Assembly: GCA_026982585.1 (NCBI GenBank) | Contig: JALSGW010000252.1 | Location: 1-14,707 of the forward strand | Source of the DNA: Alphaproteobacteria bacterium | Lineage (GTDB): Bacteria; Pseudomonadota; Alphaproteobacteria; Geminicoccales; Geminicoccaceae | DNA length: 14,707 bases | Reading direction: 5' to 3' | Shown here: piece by piece, positions 1-6,438 of the stretch | Layout of the letters: every line of letters starts with the position of its first letter | Numbering within the stretch: position 1 is the first letter of the stretch | Position numbers and translations under genes: made by a program | Notes under the pieces: model-generated | Told to the model about the DNA's origin: nothing | The model's database searches: none | What the model saw: only the letters and a program-made list of their open reading frames with translations

Positions 1-319
1 GCACAGTTTCACGCCGATCTTCCTTGGACGGCGTCGGGAGGTGGAGGTCGGGTTGCTCTACAACCGCCGGCCGGAGCTGGCCCGGCTGGTGGGACGGGCG
101 CTGCGCCGGGAGGGCGGGCTGCGGGTCGCGGACAACGAGCCCTATGTGATGGACGACGCCAGCGACTTCACCGTGCCCCATCATGCGGAGCGGCGGGGGT
201 TGCCCTGCCTCGAGATCGAGGTGCGCCAGGACCTGCTGGCCCGGGATGAGGACGTGGAGGCCGTGGCGGCGCGTCTCGCCGCGGCTCTCAAGCCGGCGCT
301 TTGGGAGGTGCTCGCCTGA
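1..319 (+). CDS. N-formylglutamate amidohydrolase-family protein, C-terminal part only
   Basis: The 5' end lies outside the window. The first complete codon is at base 2, and 105 residues are visible before the TGA at 317-319. The visible part opens with HSFTP, a hallmark of the FGase family (PF05013). Further on, a Tyr/Asp-rich stretch (YVMDDASDFTVPHHAERRG, about residues 45-63) leads into LEIEVRQDL, the typical family ending around the DYTxPxHAExRGLP motif. Characterised members hydrolyse N-formyl-L-glutamate to formate and glutamate, the last step of one histidine degradation route. Many homologues outside hut operons have no proven substrate, and no hut gene is visible here, so the substrate is open. 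The gene is 80 bases upstream of ldh in the same direction. The family call is confident; the reaction is inferred. Confidence 0.85.
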   Translation, partial: HSFTPIFLGRRREVEVGLLYNRRPELARLVGRALRREGGLRVADNEPYVMDDASDFTVPHHAERRGLPCLEIEVRQDLLARDEDVEAVAARLAAALKPALWEVLA

Positions 320-331
320 GCCCCTGCGGCA

Positions 332-359
332 GTGTGGCGGCTTTTCCGACCGGCCGCAC
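332..359 (+). other. Possible RNA hairpin between the amidohydrolase gene and ldh
   Basis: GTGTGGC at 332-338 can pair with GCCGCAC at 353-359 (seven pairs including one G-U) around a 14-base loop, 13 bases after the upstream stop codon. No T-run follows, so it is not a standard intrinsic terminator. It may stabilise the upstream transcript's 3' end or mean nothing in such GC-rich DNA. Confidence 0.2.
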
Positions 360-399
360 GCCCCAACTCCATACGGGAAGAAGTCGGCGGAGAGAGGCC

Positions 400-1362
400 A
401 TGTTCCGGGTCGGGATCGTCGGCGCCGGGATGGTGGGCGGTGCGGTGGCCAATGCCATCGCCCTGCGCGGCGCCGCGAGCGAGGTGGTGCTGGTGGACGT
501 GCGGGGCGAGCGCGCCCTGGCCGAGGCCGAGGATGTGCTGCACGCCACCCCCTTCGCCTGGCCGGTCCACGTCCGCGCCGGCGGGTGGGCGGAGCTCGCC
601 GGTGCCCGGGCGGTGGTGCTCGCCTGCGGCGTCGCCCAACGCCCCGGGGAGACGCGGCTCGAGCTGCTCGCGCGCAACTTGCGGGTGTTCGCCGAGGTGG
701 TGCCGAAGGTGCGCGAGGCCGCGCCCGAGGCGCTGCTGGTGGTGGTGAGCAATCCGGTCGACCTTTTGACCCTCGCCGCCTGGCGGCTGTCCGGCCTGCC
801 TCCCGAGCGGGTGTTCGGCACCGGTACCATGCTCGACACCGGCCGCTTCCGGGCGCTGCTCTCCCACGCCCTCTCGATCTCGCCCAAATCGGTGCACGCC
901 TATGTGGTGGGCGAACACGGCGACAGCGAGGTGTTGGCCTGGCACGGCGCGACGGTGGGAGCGGTGCCGCTGTTCCGCTTCGCCGAACAACTGGGCCGTC
1001 CCCTCGATGCGGCCGAACGGGCCCGCATCGACGAGGGGGTGCGCCGCGCGGCCTACCGCATCATCGCCGGCAAGGGCGCCACCTGGTACGGGGTGGCGGC
1101 CGCCACCGCCCGCATCCTCCAGGCGATCCGGGACGACGAGCGGGCGGTGTTCACCCTCACCGCCTACACCCCGCAAACCGGCGCGCTGCCCGCCATGGCC
1201 TATTCGCTGCCCCGCATCCTGGGCGGCGACGGTCTGTGCGCCACCCTGTGGCCGAACCTGGATGCGGCCGAGAGCGAGGCGCTCGCGCGAAGCGTCGCCA
1301 CCCTGATCGAGGCGGGAGGCGGCGACATCCTGAAAGACCGGCCGCCCAAGCCGAGCCCTTGA
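400..1362 (+). CDS. ldh: L-lactate dehydrogenase (NAD-dependent)
   Basis: A 320-residue enzyme interconverting pyruvate and L-lactate with NADH/NAD+ in the cytosol. The N-terminal Rossmann fold has GAGMVG (residues 8-13) and Asp33 for the NAD ribose. The substrate loop reads VAQRPGETR: Gln80 occupies the classical position 102, which is Gln in lactate dehydrogenases and Arg in malate dehydrogenases, and Arg86 matches Arg109. Catalytic Asp146 (D168), Arg149 (R171) and His173 (H195, in GEHGDSE) are present, as is Thr228 (T246). Arg151 and His166 match R173 and H188, the fructose-1,6-bisphosphate site of allosteric bacterial LDHs. The ATG at 400 is chosen because the frame upstream overlaps the previous gene and GGAGAG lies at 389-394, five bases before it. 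It converges on pfkB. The length is usual for the family. Confidence 0.95.
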   Translation: MFRVGIVGAGMVGGAVANAIALRGAASEVVLVDVRGERALAEAEDVLHATPFAWPVHVRAGGWAELAGARAVVLACGVAQRPGETRLELLARNLRVFAEVVPKVREAAPEALLVVVSNPVDLLTLAAWRLSGLPPERVFGTGTMLDTGRFRALLSHALSISPKSVHAYVVGEHGDSEVLAWHGATVGAVPLFRFAEQLGRPLDAAERARIDEGVRRAAYRIIAGKGATWYGVAAATARILQAIRDDERAVFTLTAYTPQTGALPAMAYSLPRILGGDGLCATLWPNLDAAESEALARSVATLIEAGGGDILKDRPPKPSP

Positions 1363-1382
1363 ATCCCCCCGGGGCGTTCAAG
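1358..1382. repeat. Inverted repeat carrying both convergent stop codons
   Basis: CTTGAA at 1358-1363 and TTCAAG at 1377-1382 are exact inverted copies flanking a C-run followed by a G-run (1365-1374). Each arm contains the TGA stop of one gene (ldh on plus, pfkB on minus), so both transcripts would end in the same foldable element. It could act as a compact shared 3' hairpin. No T-run follows on either strand, so terminator activity is uncertain. Confidence 0.3.
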
Positions 1383-2304
1383 CCGGCGCCACGAGCTTGC
1401 GCAGACGCTCGACCGCAGCCCGGCAGCAGAGGCCGGTTCCGGGCGTGAGGGCGGTGGCCGCACCGGCGGCGATACCCCAGGCGAGGGCCTCCTCGGCCTC
1501 GCGCCCCTGGGCGAGCGCCCAGACCATGGCGCCGAGGAAGGCGTCCCCGGCCCCCACCGTGGACACCGTCGCCACCCGCGGGGCGCGCAACCGCAACACC
1601 CCGGCCCCGCTCGCGAGCACCGCGCCCCGATCGCCCAGGGTCAGGGCCACCAACTCCGCCCAGCCCCGTTCGACCGAAAGCCGCGCCAGCGCCTCCTCGT
1701 CCTCGGGCGAACGGCAGCGGCGCCCGAACAGCTCCTCCGCCTCCCGCAGATTGGGTTTGACCAGCCACACCCCCGCCCGCAGCGCATGGAACAGGGCGGG
1801 ACCGGAGCTGTCCAGCGCCACCCGCACCCCGCGTCCCCGCACCCCGTCGATCACCCGGCGGTAGAAGTCCGCCGGCATGCCGGGCGCGAGGGAGCCGGAC
1901 AGCACCAGGATGTCGGCGTCGAGACCGACGATCGCCGCAAGCGCCTGCTGCCACTCCTCCTCGCCGAGCTCGGGCCCCCGCGGGGTGAAGCGATACTCAT
2001 GGCCGCGATCCAGCTCGTGCACCACGTGAGCGATGCGGGTGTCGCCGGCGACGGCGAGCCCCTTCCCGGACACGCCCGTTTGCCGCAACAGCCCCTCGAA
2101 CACCGGCCCGGTGATGCCGCCCGCGAGATAGAAGGCCCGGACCTCGCCGCCGAGCTCCCGGATCACCCGCGCCACGTTGATGCCGCCGCCGCCGGGATCG
2201 AAGCGTTCCTCCCGCGCCCGCAGCTTGATGGTGGGAAGCACATGGTCGACGGTGGTGCTGTAGTCGATCGCGGGGTTGACGGTCACGGTCCAGATCCGCA
2301 CCAC
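1378..2304 (-). CDS. pfkB: PfkB-type 6-phosphofructokinase (Pfk-2 family)
   Basis: A 308-residue ribokinase-fold sugar kinase predicted to phosphorylate fructose 6-phosphate with ATP to fructose 1,6-bisphosphate. It matches E. coli Pfk-2 (309 residues) along its length: MVRIWTVTVNPAID at the start, FDPGGGGINVAR (about 36-47) for sugar phosphate, EYRFTPRGPEL (about 103-113), ALDSSG, LVKPN (about 181-185), and STVGAGDAF (about 248-256) with catalytic Asp254. The ending GTGLC also matches Pfk-2 rather than FruK or LacC, although 1-phosphofructokinase or tagatose-6-phosphate kinase activity cannot be excluded. I chose the GTG at 2304 over the GTG at 2313 because the protein then aligns with Pfk-2 from residue 1, and GAGGAG at 2318-2313 is eight bases upstream. 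It follows hflX after 48 bases with a weak hairpin between. Confidence 0.9.
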   Translation of the reverse strand: MVRIWTVTVNPAIDYSTTVDHVLPTIKLRAREERFDPGGGGINVARVIRELGGEVRAFYLAGGITGPVFEGLLRQTGVSGKGLAVAGDTRIAHVVHELDRGHEYRFTPRGPELGEEEWQQALAAIVGLDADILVLSGSLAPGMPADFYRRVIDGVRGRGVRVALDSSGPALFHALRAGVWLVKPNLREAEELFGRRCRSPEDEEALARLSVERGWAELVALTLGDRGAVLASGAGVLRLRAPRVATVSTVGAGDAFLGAMVWALAQGREAEEALAWGIAAGAATALTPGTGLCCRAAVERLRKLVAPA

Positions 2305-2312
2305 CTGCCGCA

Positions 2313-2318
2313 CTCCTC
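2313..2318 (-). promoter_or_regulatory. Ribosome binding site of pfkB
   Basis: GAGGAG on the minus strand ends eight bases before the GTG at 2304. Its last G is the first base of the alternative GTG at 2313, so this site can serve only the downstream GTG. It therefore decides the start. Confidence 0.65.
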
Positions 2319-2325
2319 GCAGCCC

Positions 2326-2347
2326 AAAGCGCCCCGCCTCCGGGCGC
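2326..2347 (-). terminator. Weak terminator-like hairpin between hflX and pfkB
   Basis: On the minus strand GCGCCC (2347-2342) pairs with GGGCGC (2334-2329) around a seven-base loop and is followed by TTT (2328-2326). The six-pair GC stem starts six bases after the hflX stop codon. The T-run is only three long, so it more likely reduces read-through into pfkB than stops it. Inferred by eye; no folding energy was computed. Confidence 0.35.
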
Positions 2348-2352
2348 CGGTC

Positions 2353-3717
2353 CTAGGACGGTGTGGAAAGCGCGTGAGCCCGCCCGGGCGACGACGGGCC
2401 GCCGTCCGCCATCCGCACGCGCGCGAGCCGCATCTCCAACTGTGCCCGGCGCTTGGCATCGAGGGCGACCTTGAGCCGCACGGTGCCGTCCGCGTCCGCC
2501 CGCTCCAGCACCTCGCCGTGGGCATAGAGCCACGCCAGAAGAGCACCGTCCCGCGCATCGAGGTCGAGCTCCACGATCCGCTCCCGGGCCGCAAGGCGCT
2601 CTTTGAGCAGCGCAAGGAGCCGCTCCACTCCCTCGCCGGTGCGCGCCGACAGCGCCACCGCATGGGGCGTGCGGGCGGCCCGGGCGAGCAGCTGCGCGCG
2701 CCGATCCCCGTCCAGGAGATCGAGTTTGTTCCACACCTCGATCAACCGCTCCTGCCGTGCCGCCTCGTCGATGCCGAGCTCATCGAGCACCCGCAGCACG
2801 TCGGCGCGCTGGGCCTCGCATTCGGGATCCGCCATGTCGCGCACGTGCAGCAACAGATCCGCCTCCACCACCTCCTCCAGGGTGGCGTGGAACGCGGCCA
2901 CCAGGGTGGTGGGCAGATCGGTGATGAAGCCCACCGTGTCGGAGAGGATCACCCGCCGGCCCTCCGGCAGTTTGACGGCGCGCATGGTGGGATCGAGGGT
3001 GGCGAACAGCTTGTCCGCCACCTCCACCGCAGCACCGGTGAGGCGGTTGAAAAGGGTGGATTTGCCGGCGTTGGTGTAACCGACCAGCGCCACCACCGGA
3101 TAGGGCACCCGCCGCCTGGCCTGGCGGTGGAGGCCCCGGGTGCGGCGCACCTCGGCCAGCTCCCTGCGAATGCGCACGATGCGTTCGTCGATCCGCCGCC
3201 GGTCGAGCTCGAGCTGGCGCTCGCCGGGGCCGCCGACGAAGCCGTAACCGCCCCGCTGGCGCTCGAGATGGGTCCAGGAGCGCACAAGCCGGCTGCGCTG
3301 ATAGGAGAGGGCCGCGAGCTCGACCTGCAACACACCCTCCCGGGTGCGGGCGCGACGGCCGAAGATCTCGAGGATGAGCGCGGTGCGGTCGATCACCTTG
3401 ACACCGAGCGCGCGCTCGAGATTGCGCTGCTGCACCGGGGAGAGCGGCGCGTCCACCACCATCACGTCCACCGGCTCGGCGGCGAACCGCGCTGCGAGTT
3501 CCGCGACCTTGCCCGGGCCGAGGAGCGTGGCCGGCACCGGTGATCGCAGGGACACGAGCTCCGCACCCGCCACCTGGAGGCCGATGGACTGGACGAGCCG
3601 CACCGCTTCCTCGAGCCGCGCCCGGGCCCGGCGCCGCCCGCCGCGGGGATCGAAGGGATGCACCACCCACCCCCGCCGCGGTCCCCCATCCGGCCCGAAG
3701 GCGCCGCCGAGGGTCAC
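2353..3717 (-). CDS. hflX: GTPase HflX, ribosome-associated
   Basis: A 454-residue translational GTPase that in studied bacteria binds the 50S subunit and splits stalled ribosomes under stress. The N-terminal HflX domain (about 35-200) contains LLGPGKVAEL, the NLERALGVKVIDRT segment and the glycine-rich GGYGFVGGPGERQLELDRR (about 156-174). The GTPase domain has G1 GYTNAGKS (213-220), G2 Thr240, G3 DTVGF (260-264), G4 NKLD (330-333) and G5 SART (357-360). All key residues are present. The GTG at 3717, 15 bases after the hfq stop, gives the full domain, but no clear ribosome binding site precedes it; translational coupling to hfq is a likely explanation. Adjacency to hfq is conserved across proteobacteria. 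Confidence 0.96.
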   Translation of the reverse strand: MTLGGAFGPDGGPRRGWVVHPFDPRGGRRRARARLEEAVRLVQSIGLQVAGAELVSLRSPVPATLLGPGKVAELAARFAAEPVDVMVVDAPLSPVQQRNLERALGVKVIDRTALILEIFGRRARTREGVLQVELAALSYQRSRLVRSWTHLERQRGGYGFVGGPGERQLELDRRRIDERIVRIRRELAEVRRTRGLHRQARRRVPYPVVALVGYTNAGKSTLFNRLTGAAVEVADKLFATLDPTMRAVKLPEGRRVILSDTVGFITDLPTTLVAAFHATLEEVVEADLLLHVRDMADPECEAQRADVLRVLDELGIDEAARQERLIEVWNKLDLLDGDRRAQLLARAARTPHAVALSARTGEGVERLLALLKERLAARERIVELDLDARDGALLAWLYAHGEVLERADADGTVRLKVALDAKRRAQLEMRLARVRMADGGPSSPGRAHALSTPS

Positions 3718-3732
3718 CGCTGGAGGGCGCCC

Positions 3733-3996
3733 TTAGGACGCCGCAGGCTGCGATCCCTGATCGGCTTGCGGATCATAGAGGCGTACCGCCGCCGAGGGCA
3801 TGACCGTGGACACGGCATGTTTGTACACCAGCTGAACGTGGCCGTCCCGCCGCAACAACAGGCAGAAATTATCGAACGAACTGATGACACCCTGGAGTTT
3901 GACGCCGTTGATCAAAAAGACCGTCACCGGCACCTTGCCTTTCCGGATATGGTTAAGAAAAACGTCTTGGAGGTTCTGTTGTTTTTCGCTGGCCAT
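3733..3996 (-). CDS. hfq: RNA chaperone Hfq
   Basis: An 87-residue Sm-like protein that forms hexameric rings and helps small RNAs pair with mRNAs. The proximal-face start is QQNLQDVFLNHIRKGKVPV (residues 6-24), followed by Sm1 (VFLINGVKLQGVISSFDNF) and Sm2 with YKHAVSTV, the Hfq signature (YKHAIST in E. coli). The ATG at 3996 is chosen because the family begins about eight residues before LQD; the open frame reaches back to 4053 but those residues do not resemble Hfq. The C-terminal tail after the Sm core is short, about 17 residues, as usual in alphaproteobacteria. In Azorhizobium, hfq (nrfA) near ntrX is needed for nifA expression, so its place in the Ntr cluster fits nitrogen control. Confidence 0.97.
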   Translation of the reverse strand: MASEKQQNLQDVFLNHIRKGKVPVTVFLINGVKLQGVISSFDNFCLLLRRDGHVQLVYKHAVSTVMPSAAVRLYDPQADQGSQPAAS

Positions 3997-4049
3997 CGGT
4001 TTGATTCCCGGTTGTTCCGGCACGCCGAGTGCGCGAGCAGCCGCGCCGC

Positions 4050-4079
4050 ACAATGTCGCGCGTCCTCGCCCGGGGTCAA
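4050..4079 (-). promoter_or_regulatory. Candidate promoter for hfq-hflX
   Basis: TTGACC (4079-4074, preceded by C to give CTTGAC) is followed after 18 bases by CATTGT (4055-4050). The -35 box is strong; the -10 box matches the sigma-70 consensus at only three of six positions. The predicted start would leave a leader of roughly 45 bases before the hfq ATG. It sits in the only long gap (144 bases) of the operon. Inferred by eye. Confidence 0.35.
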
Positions 4080-4093
4080 GGGCCCCGGCGGGC

Positions 4094-4130
4094 GCGGCCG
4101 GAAACCCCGCGCTGCCCGCGCCTCGGCCGC
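4094..4130. repeat. Inverted repeat between dat and hfq
   Basis: GCGGCCG and CGGCCGC (4094-4100 and 4124-4130) are perfect seven-base inverted copies, and inside them a second GCGC/GCGC pair can form a nested stem. It begins 10 bases after the dat stop on the minus strand and just upstream of the candidate hfq promoter. No T-run follows, so it may be an mRNA-stabilising or pausing structure rather than an intrinsic terminator. Confidence 0.3.
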
Positions 4131-4140
4131 AACCATGGGC

Positions 4141-5007
4141 TCACGCCGCGACCCGGGCGTCCGGCTCGTCGAGATAGGCGGCGTAGCGCTCGGCGAGCCG
4201 TCGGGTCACCGGTCCGGGCCGTCCGTCGCCGATTCGGGTGTCGTCGATGCGGGTGACGGGCAGGAGCAGGGAGGTGGTGCTGGTGAGGAAGGCCTCCCGG
4301 GCGGCCTTGGCCTCCTCGGCGGAAAAGGGGACGAGGCTGATCGGGATGCCCTCCGCGCGGGCGAGTTCGAGGATCACGCCGCGGGTGATGCCGGAGAGGA
4401 TCTGCGGCCCTTCCGGGTGGGTGCGCAGCCGCCCTTCGGCGTCGACGATGAAGGCGTTGGAGGCGGTGCCCTCGGTGATCCGCCCGTCACGCACCAGCCA
4501 GGCCTCGCGACAGCCCCGGCGTTCGGCCTCCTCCCGGGCCAGCACGTTGGGCAGGAGGGCTGTGGTTTTGATGTCGCATCGTCCCCAGCGCTGGTCCGCG
4601 AGCAGGCACACCGCAACCCCCCGGGCGCGCTCCGCCGGGGTCGGAAAGCGGGCGTGTCGCACCACCACGGTGAGCACCGGGCGCACATCCTTGGGGAAGG
4701 GATGGTTGCGCGGGGCGACGCCGCGCGTGACCTGCAGGTAGAGGGTGGCCCGGCGCAAGGGGTTGCGGCGCCGTGCCTCCCGCAGGATGGCGCGGAGCGC
4801 CGGCCGGGATGTGGGCATGGCGATGGCGAGTTCCGCGAGCGAGCGCTCGAGCCGGTCGAGGTGGCGCTCGAGATCGCGCGGCCGTCCGTCCAGCACCTTG
4901 ATCACCTCGTAGACCCCGTCGGCGAACTGGTAGCCGCGGTCCTCGAGGGCCGCCGCCGCGGCGGCGAGCGGGATCCAGCGGCCGGCATGGTAGGCAAGGC
5001 GTGTCAC
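4141..5007 (-). CDS. dat: D-amino-acid aminotransferase (D-alanine transaminase)
   Basis: A 288-residue PLP enzyme of fold type IV predicted to exchange amino groups between D-alanine and 2-oxoglutarate, giving D-glutamate and pyruvate for cell-wall synthesis or D-amino-acid breakdown. It follows the Bacillus D-amino-acid transaminase closely: EDRGYQFADGVYEV with Tyr33, VTRGVAPRNHPFP (93-105) with Arg100 and His102, which form the substrate carboxylate trap typical of DAAT, CDIKTT with PLP-binding Lys147, TEGTASN (178-184) with Glu179, and SGITR (205-209) for the PLP phosphate. The R/H pair argues against branched-chain aminotransferase (IlvE) or aminodeoxychorismate lyase. The GTG at 5007 has an excellent ribosome binding site. 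It lies 26 bases after trkA, a position also seen in other alphaproteobacteria. Confidence 0.92.
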   Translation of the reverse strand: MTRLAYHAGRWIPLAAAAAALEDRGYQFADGVYEVIKVLDGRPRDLERHLDRLERSLAELAIAMPTSRPALRAILREARRRNPLRRATLYLQVTRGVAPRNHPFPKDVRPVLTVVVRHARFPTPAERARGVAVCLLADQRWGRCDIKTTALLPNVLAREEAERRGCREAWLVRDGRITEGTASNAFIVDAEGRLRTHPEGPQILSGITRGVILELARAEGIPISLVPFSAEEAKAAREAFLTSTTSLLLPVTRIDDTRIGDGRPGPVTRRLAERYAAYLDEPDARVAA

Positions 5008-5014
5008 GATCCCC

Positions 5015-5020
5015 CCTCCT
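5015..5020 (-). promoter_or_regulatory. Ribosome binding site of dat
   Basis: AGGAGG on the minus strand, seven bases before the GTG at 5007, lies in the 26-base gap after the trkA stop. It is one of the strongest sites in the window and fixes the GTG start. Confidence 0.8.
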
Positions 5021-5033
5021 GCTGCGGATTCGG

Positions 5034-6410
5034 TCAGAAATAGTCGGCCCGCACCGCGAACAGCTGTTCGACCCGTTTCACCGCCTCGCCGCGGGCCACC
5101 CCCACCACCCGGTCGCCGGGTGCGATCACCGTATCGCCGCGGGGCATCAGCACCTCCCCGCGCCGCACCACGGCACCGATGACCACGGTGCGCGCAAGCC
5201 GCAGGTCCCGCAGCGGACGTCCCACCACCGGCGAGGTCTCGAGCGCCTCCGCCTCGAACGCCTCCGCCTCGCCGTCGCGCAGGGTGTGCACCGAGGTGAT
5301 GCGGCCGCGCCGGACGTGCTGAAGGATGCGGGAGACGGTGATCTCGCGGGGATTGATGCCGACGTCCACGTCGATCGCCTCGATGAGGCGGCGGTAGTTG
5401 GGGTTGTTGTACAGCACCATGGCGCGGCGGCAGCCCAGCTGCTTGGCCAGCAGCCCCACCATGACGTTGACCTCCTCATTGTTGGTCACCGCCACCACCG
5501 CCTCGGCGGCGCCCACGTGGGCCTCCTCCAGGATCTCCCGTTCGCGGGCATCCCCCTCTAGCACGATGGCCCGCTTGAGCCGTTCCGCCACCAGGGTGGC
5601 CCGCTCGCCGTCCCGCTCCACCACCTTGAGGTTGAGAGCCGGGTGGCGGCTTTCGAGCTCCTGGGCGAGATACAATCCGATGTTGCCGCCGCCCACGATC
5701 ACCACCCGCTCGCTCTCCCGGACCTCATAGCCGAAGGCGGGCAGGACCCGGTTGAGGTGGGCCGAATCCACCACGATCTGGACCTCGTCCCCGGCCAGCA
5801 GCATGTCCTCCGGACCGGGCAGGAAGAAGCGTTCGCCGCGGGCGATAGCGACGACGAACACATGCAGGTCGGGGAACAGCGTGGTGAGCCCGCCGAGCGG
5901 TGTCTCGACGATGGGAGTCTCGGCGAGACAGCGCAGGGCCACGAGCCGCACCTTGTCGTCGACGAAGGAGATGACGTTGAGCGAGCCCGGCACCTCGAGG
6001 CGCAGCGCCACCGCCCGCGCCACCTCCACCTCCGGGGAGATCACCACGTCGATGGGAAGGTGGCTGCGCCGGAACAGGGCCCGCCAGCGGGGTTTGAGAT
6101 AATCCTGTTCGCGCACCCGGGCGATCTTGGTGGGCACCCCGAACAGCGAATGGGCCACCTGGCAGGCCACCATGTTGACCTCGTCCACATGGGTGACGGC
6201 GATCAGCATGTCGGCGTCTTCGGCCCCCGCCTGCTCGAGCGTGCTGGGGTGGGCGGCGTGGCCCACCAGCCCGCGGATGTCCAGGCTTTCGCCGATCTTC
6301 TGGACCAGTTCCGGGCGCTGGTCGACCACCGTCACCTCGTGTCCGGCGCCCGCCAGATAACGGGCGATATGGTATCCGACCAGGCCGGCGCCGCAGATCA
6401 CCACCTTCAA
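5034..6410 (-). CDS. trkA: Trk potassium uptake system NAD-binding protein TrkA
   Basis: A 458-residue peripheral subunit, the same length as E. coli TrkA, that binds NAD(H) on the cytosolic side and gates the TrkH/TrkG potassium channel. It contains two RCK units: TrkA-N 1 with GAGLVG (7-12) and Asp30, TrkA-C 1 (about 140-225), TrkA-N 2 with GGGNIG (240-245) and Glu265, and TrkA-C 2 (about 375-455). No trkH is in the window, so the channel subunit must be encoded elsewhere. The start is a TTG at 6410, giving MKVVICGAGLVG, which aligns with the start of other TrkA proteins, and GGGAGG lies seven bases upstream. It is 28 bases after ntrX. The NtrYX-TrkA linkage is common in alphaproteobacteria. 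Confidence 0.95.
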   Translation of the reverse strand: MKVVICGAGLVGYHIARYLAGAGHEVTVVDQRPELVQKIGESLDIRGLVGHAAHPSTLEQAGAEDADMLIAVTHVDEVNMVACQVAHSLFGVPTKIARVREQDYLKPRWRALFRRSHLPIDVVISPEVEVARAVALRLEVPGSLNVISFVDDKVRLVALRCLAETPIVETPLGGLTTLFPDLHVFVVAIARGERFFLPGPEDMLLAGDEVQIVVDSAHLNRVLPAFGYEVRESERVVIVGGGNIGLYLAQELESRHPALNLKVVERDGERATLVAERLKRAIVLEGDAREREILEEAHVGAAEAVVAVTNNEEVNVMVGLLAKQLGCRRAMVLYNNPNYRRLIEAIDVDVGINPREITVSRILQHVRRGRITSVHTLRDGEAEAFEAEALETSPVVGRPLRDLRLARTVVIGAVVRRGEVLMPRGDTVIAPGDRVVGVARGEAVKRVEQLFAVRADYF

Positions 6411-6417
6411 GGCCGGG

Positions 6418-6423
6418 CCTCCC
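6418..6423 (-). promoter_or_regulatory. Ribosome binding site supporting the TTG start of trkA
   Basis: GGGAGG on the minus strand is seven bases upstream of the TTG at 6410, in the 28-base gap after ntrX. With no ATG or GTG at the correct place for the first Rossmann strand, this site decides the rare TTG start. Confidence 0.65.
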
Positions 6424-6438
6424 GTGCGGTTGGGGCGT

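Noticed and set aside
400..1362. Malate dehydrogenase instead of lactate dehydrogenase
   Set aside because: The specificity position holds Gln (VAQRPGETR), not the Arg of malate dehydrogenases.
1786..3543. Plus-strand open frame of 585 codons opposite pfkB and hflX
   Set aside because: Antisense shadow; the minus-strand genes have complete motifs, while this frame has only composition-biased sequence.
3997..4053. Hfq extended by 19 residues
   Set aside because: The extra residues do not resemble Hfq, and ATG 3996 gives the standard N-terminus.
3658..5043. Plus-strand open frame of 461 codons opposite hfq and dat
   Set aside because: Antisense shadow with no recognisable domain; it also crosses the intergenic gap and two known genes.
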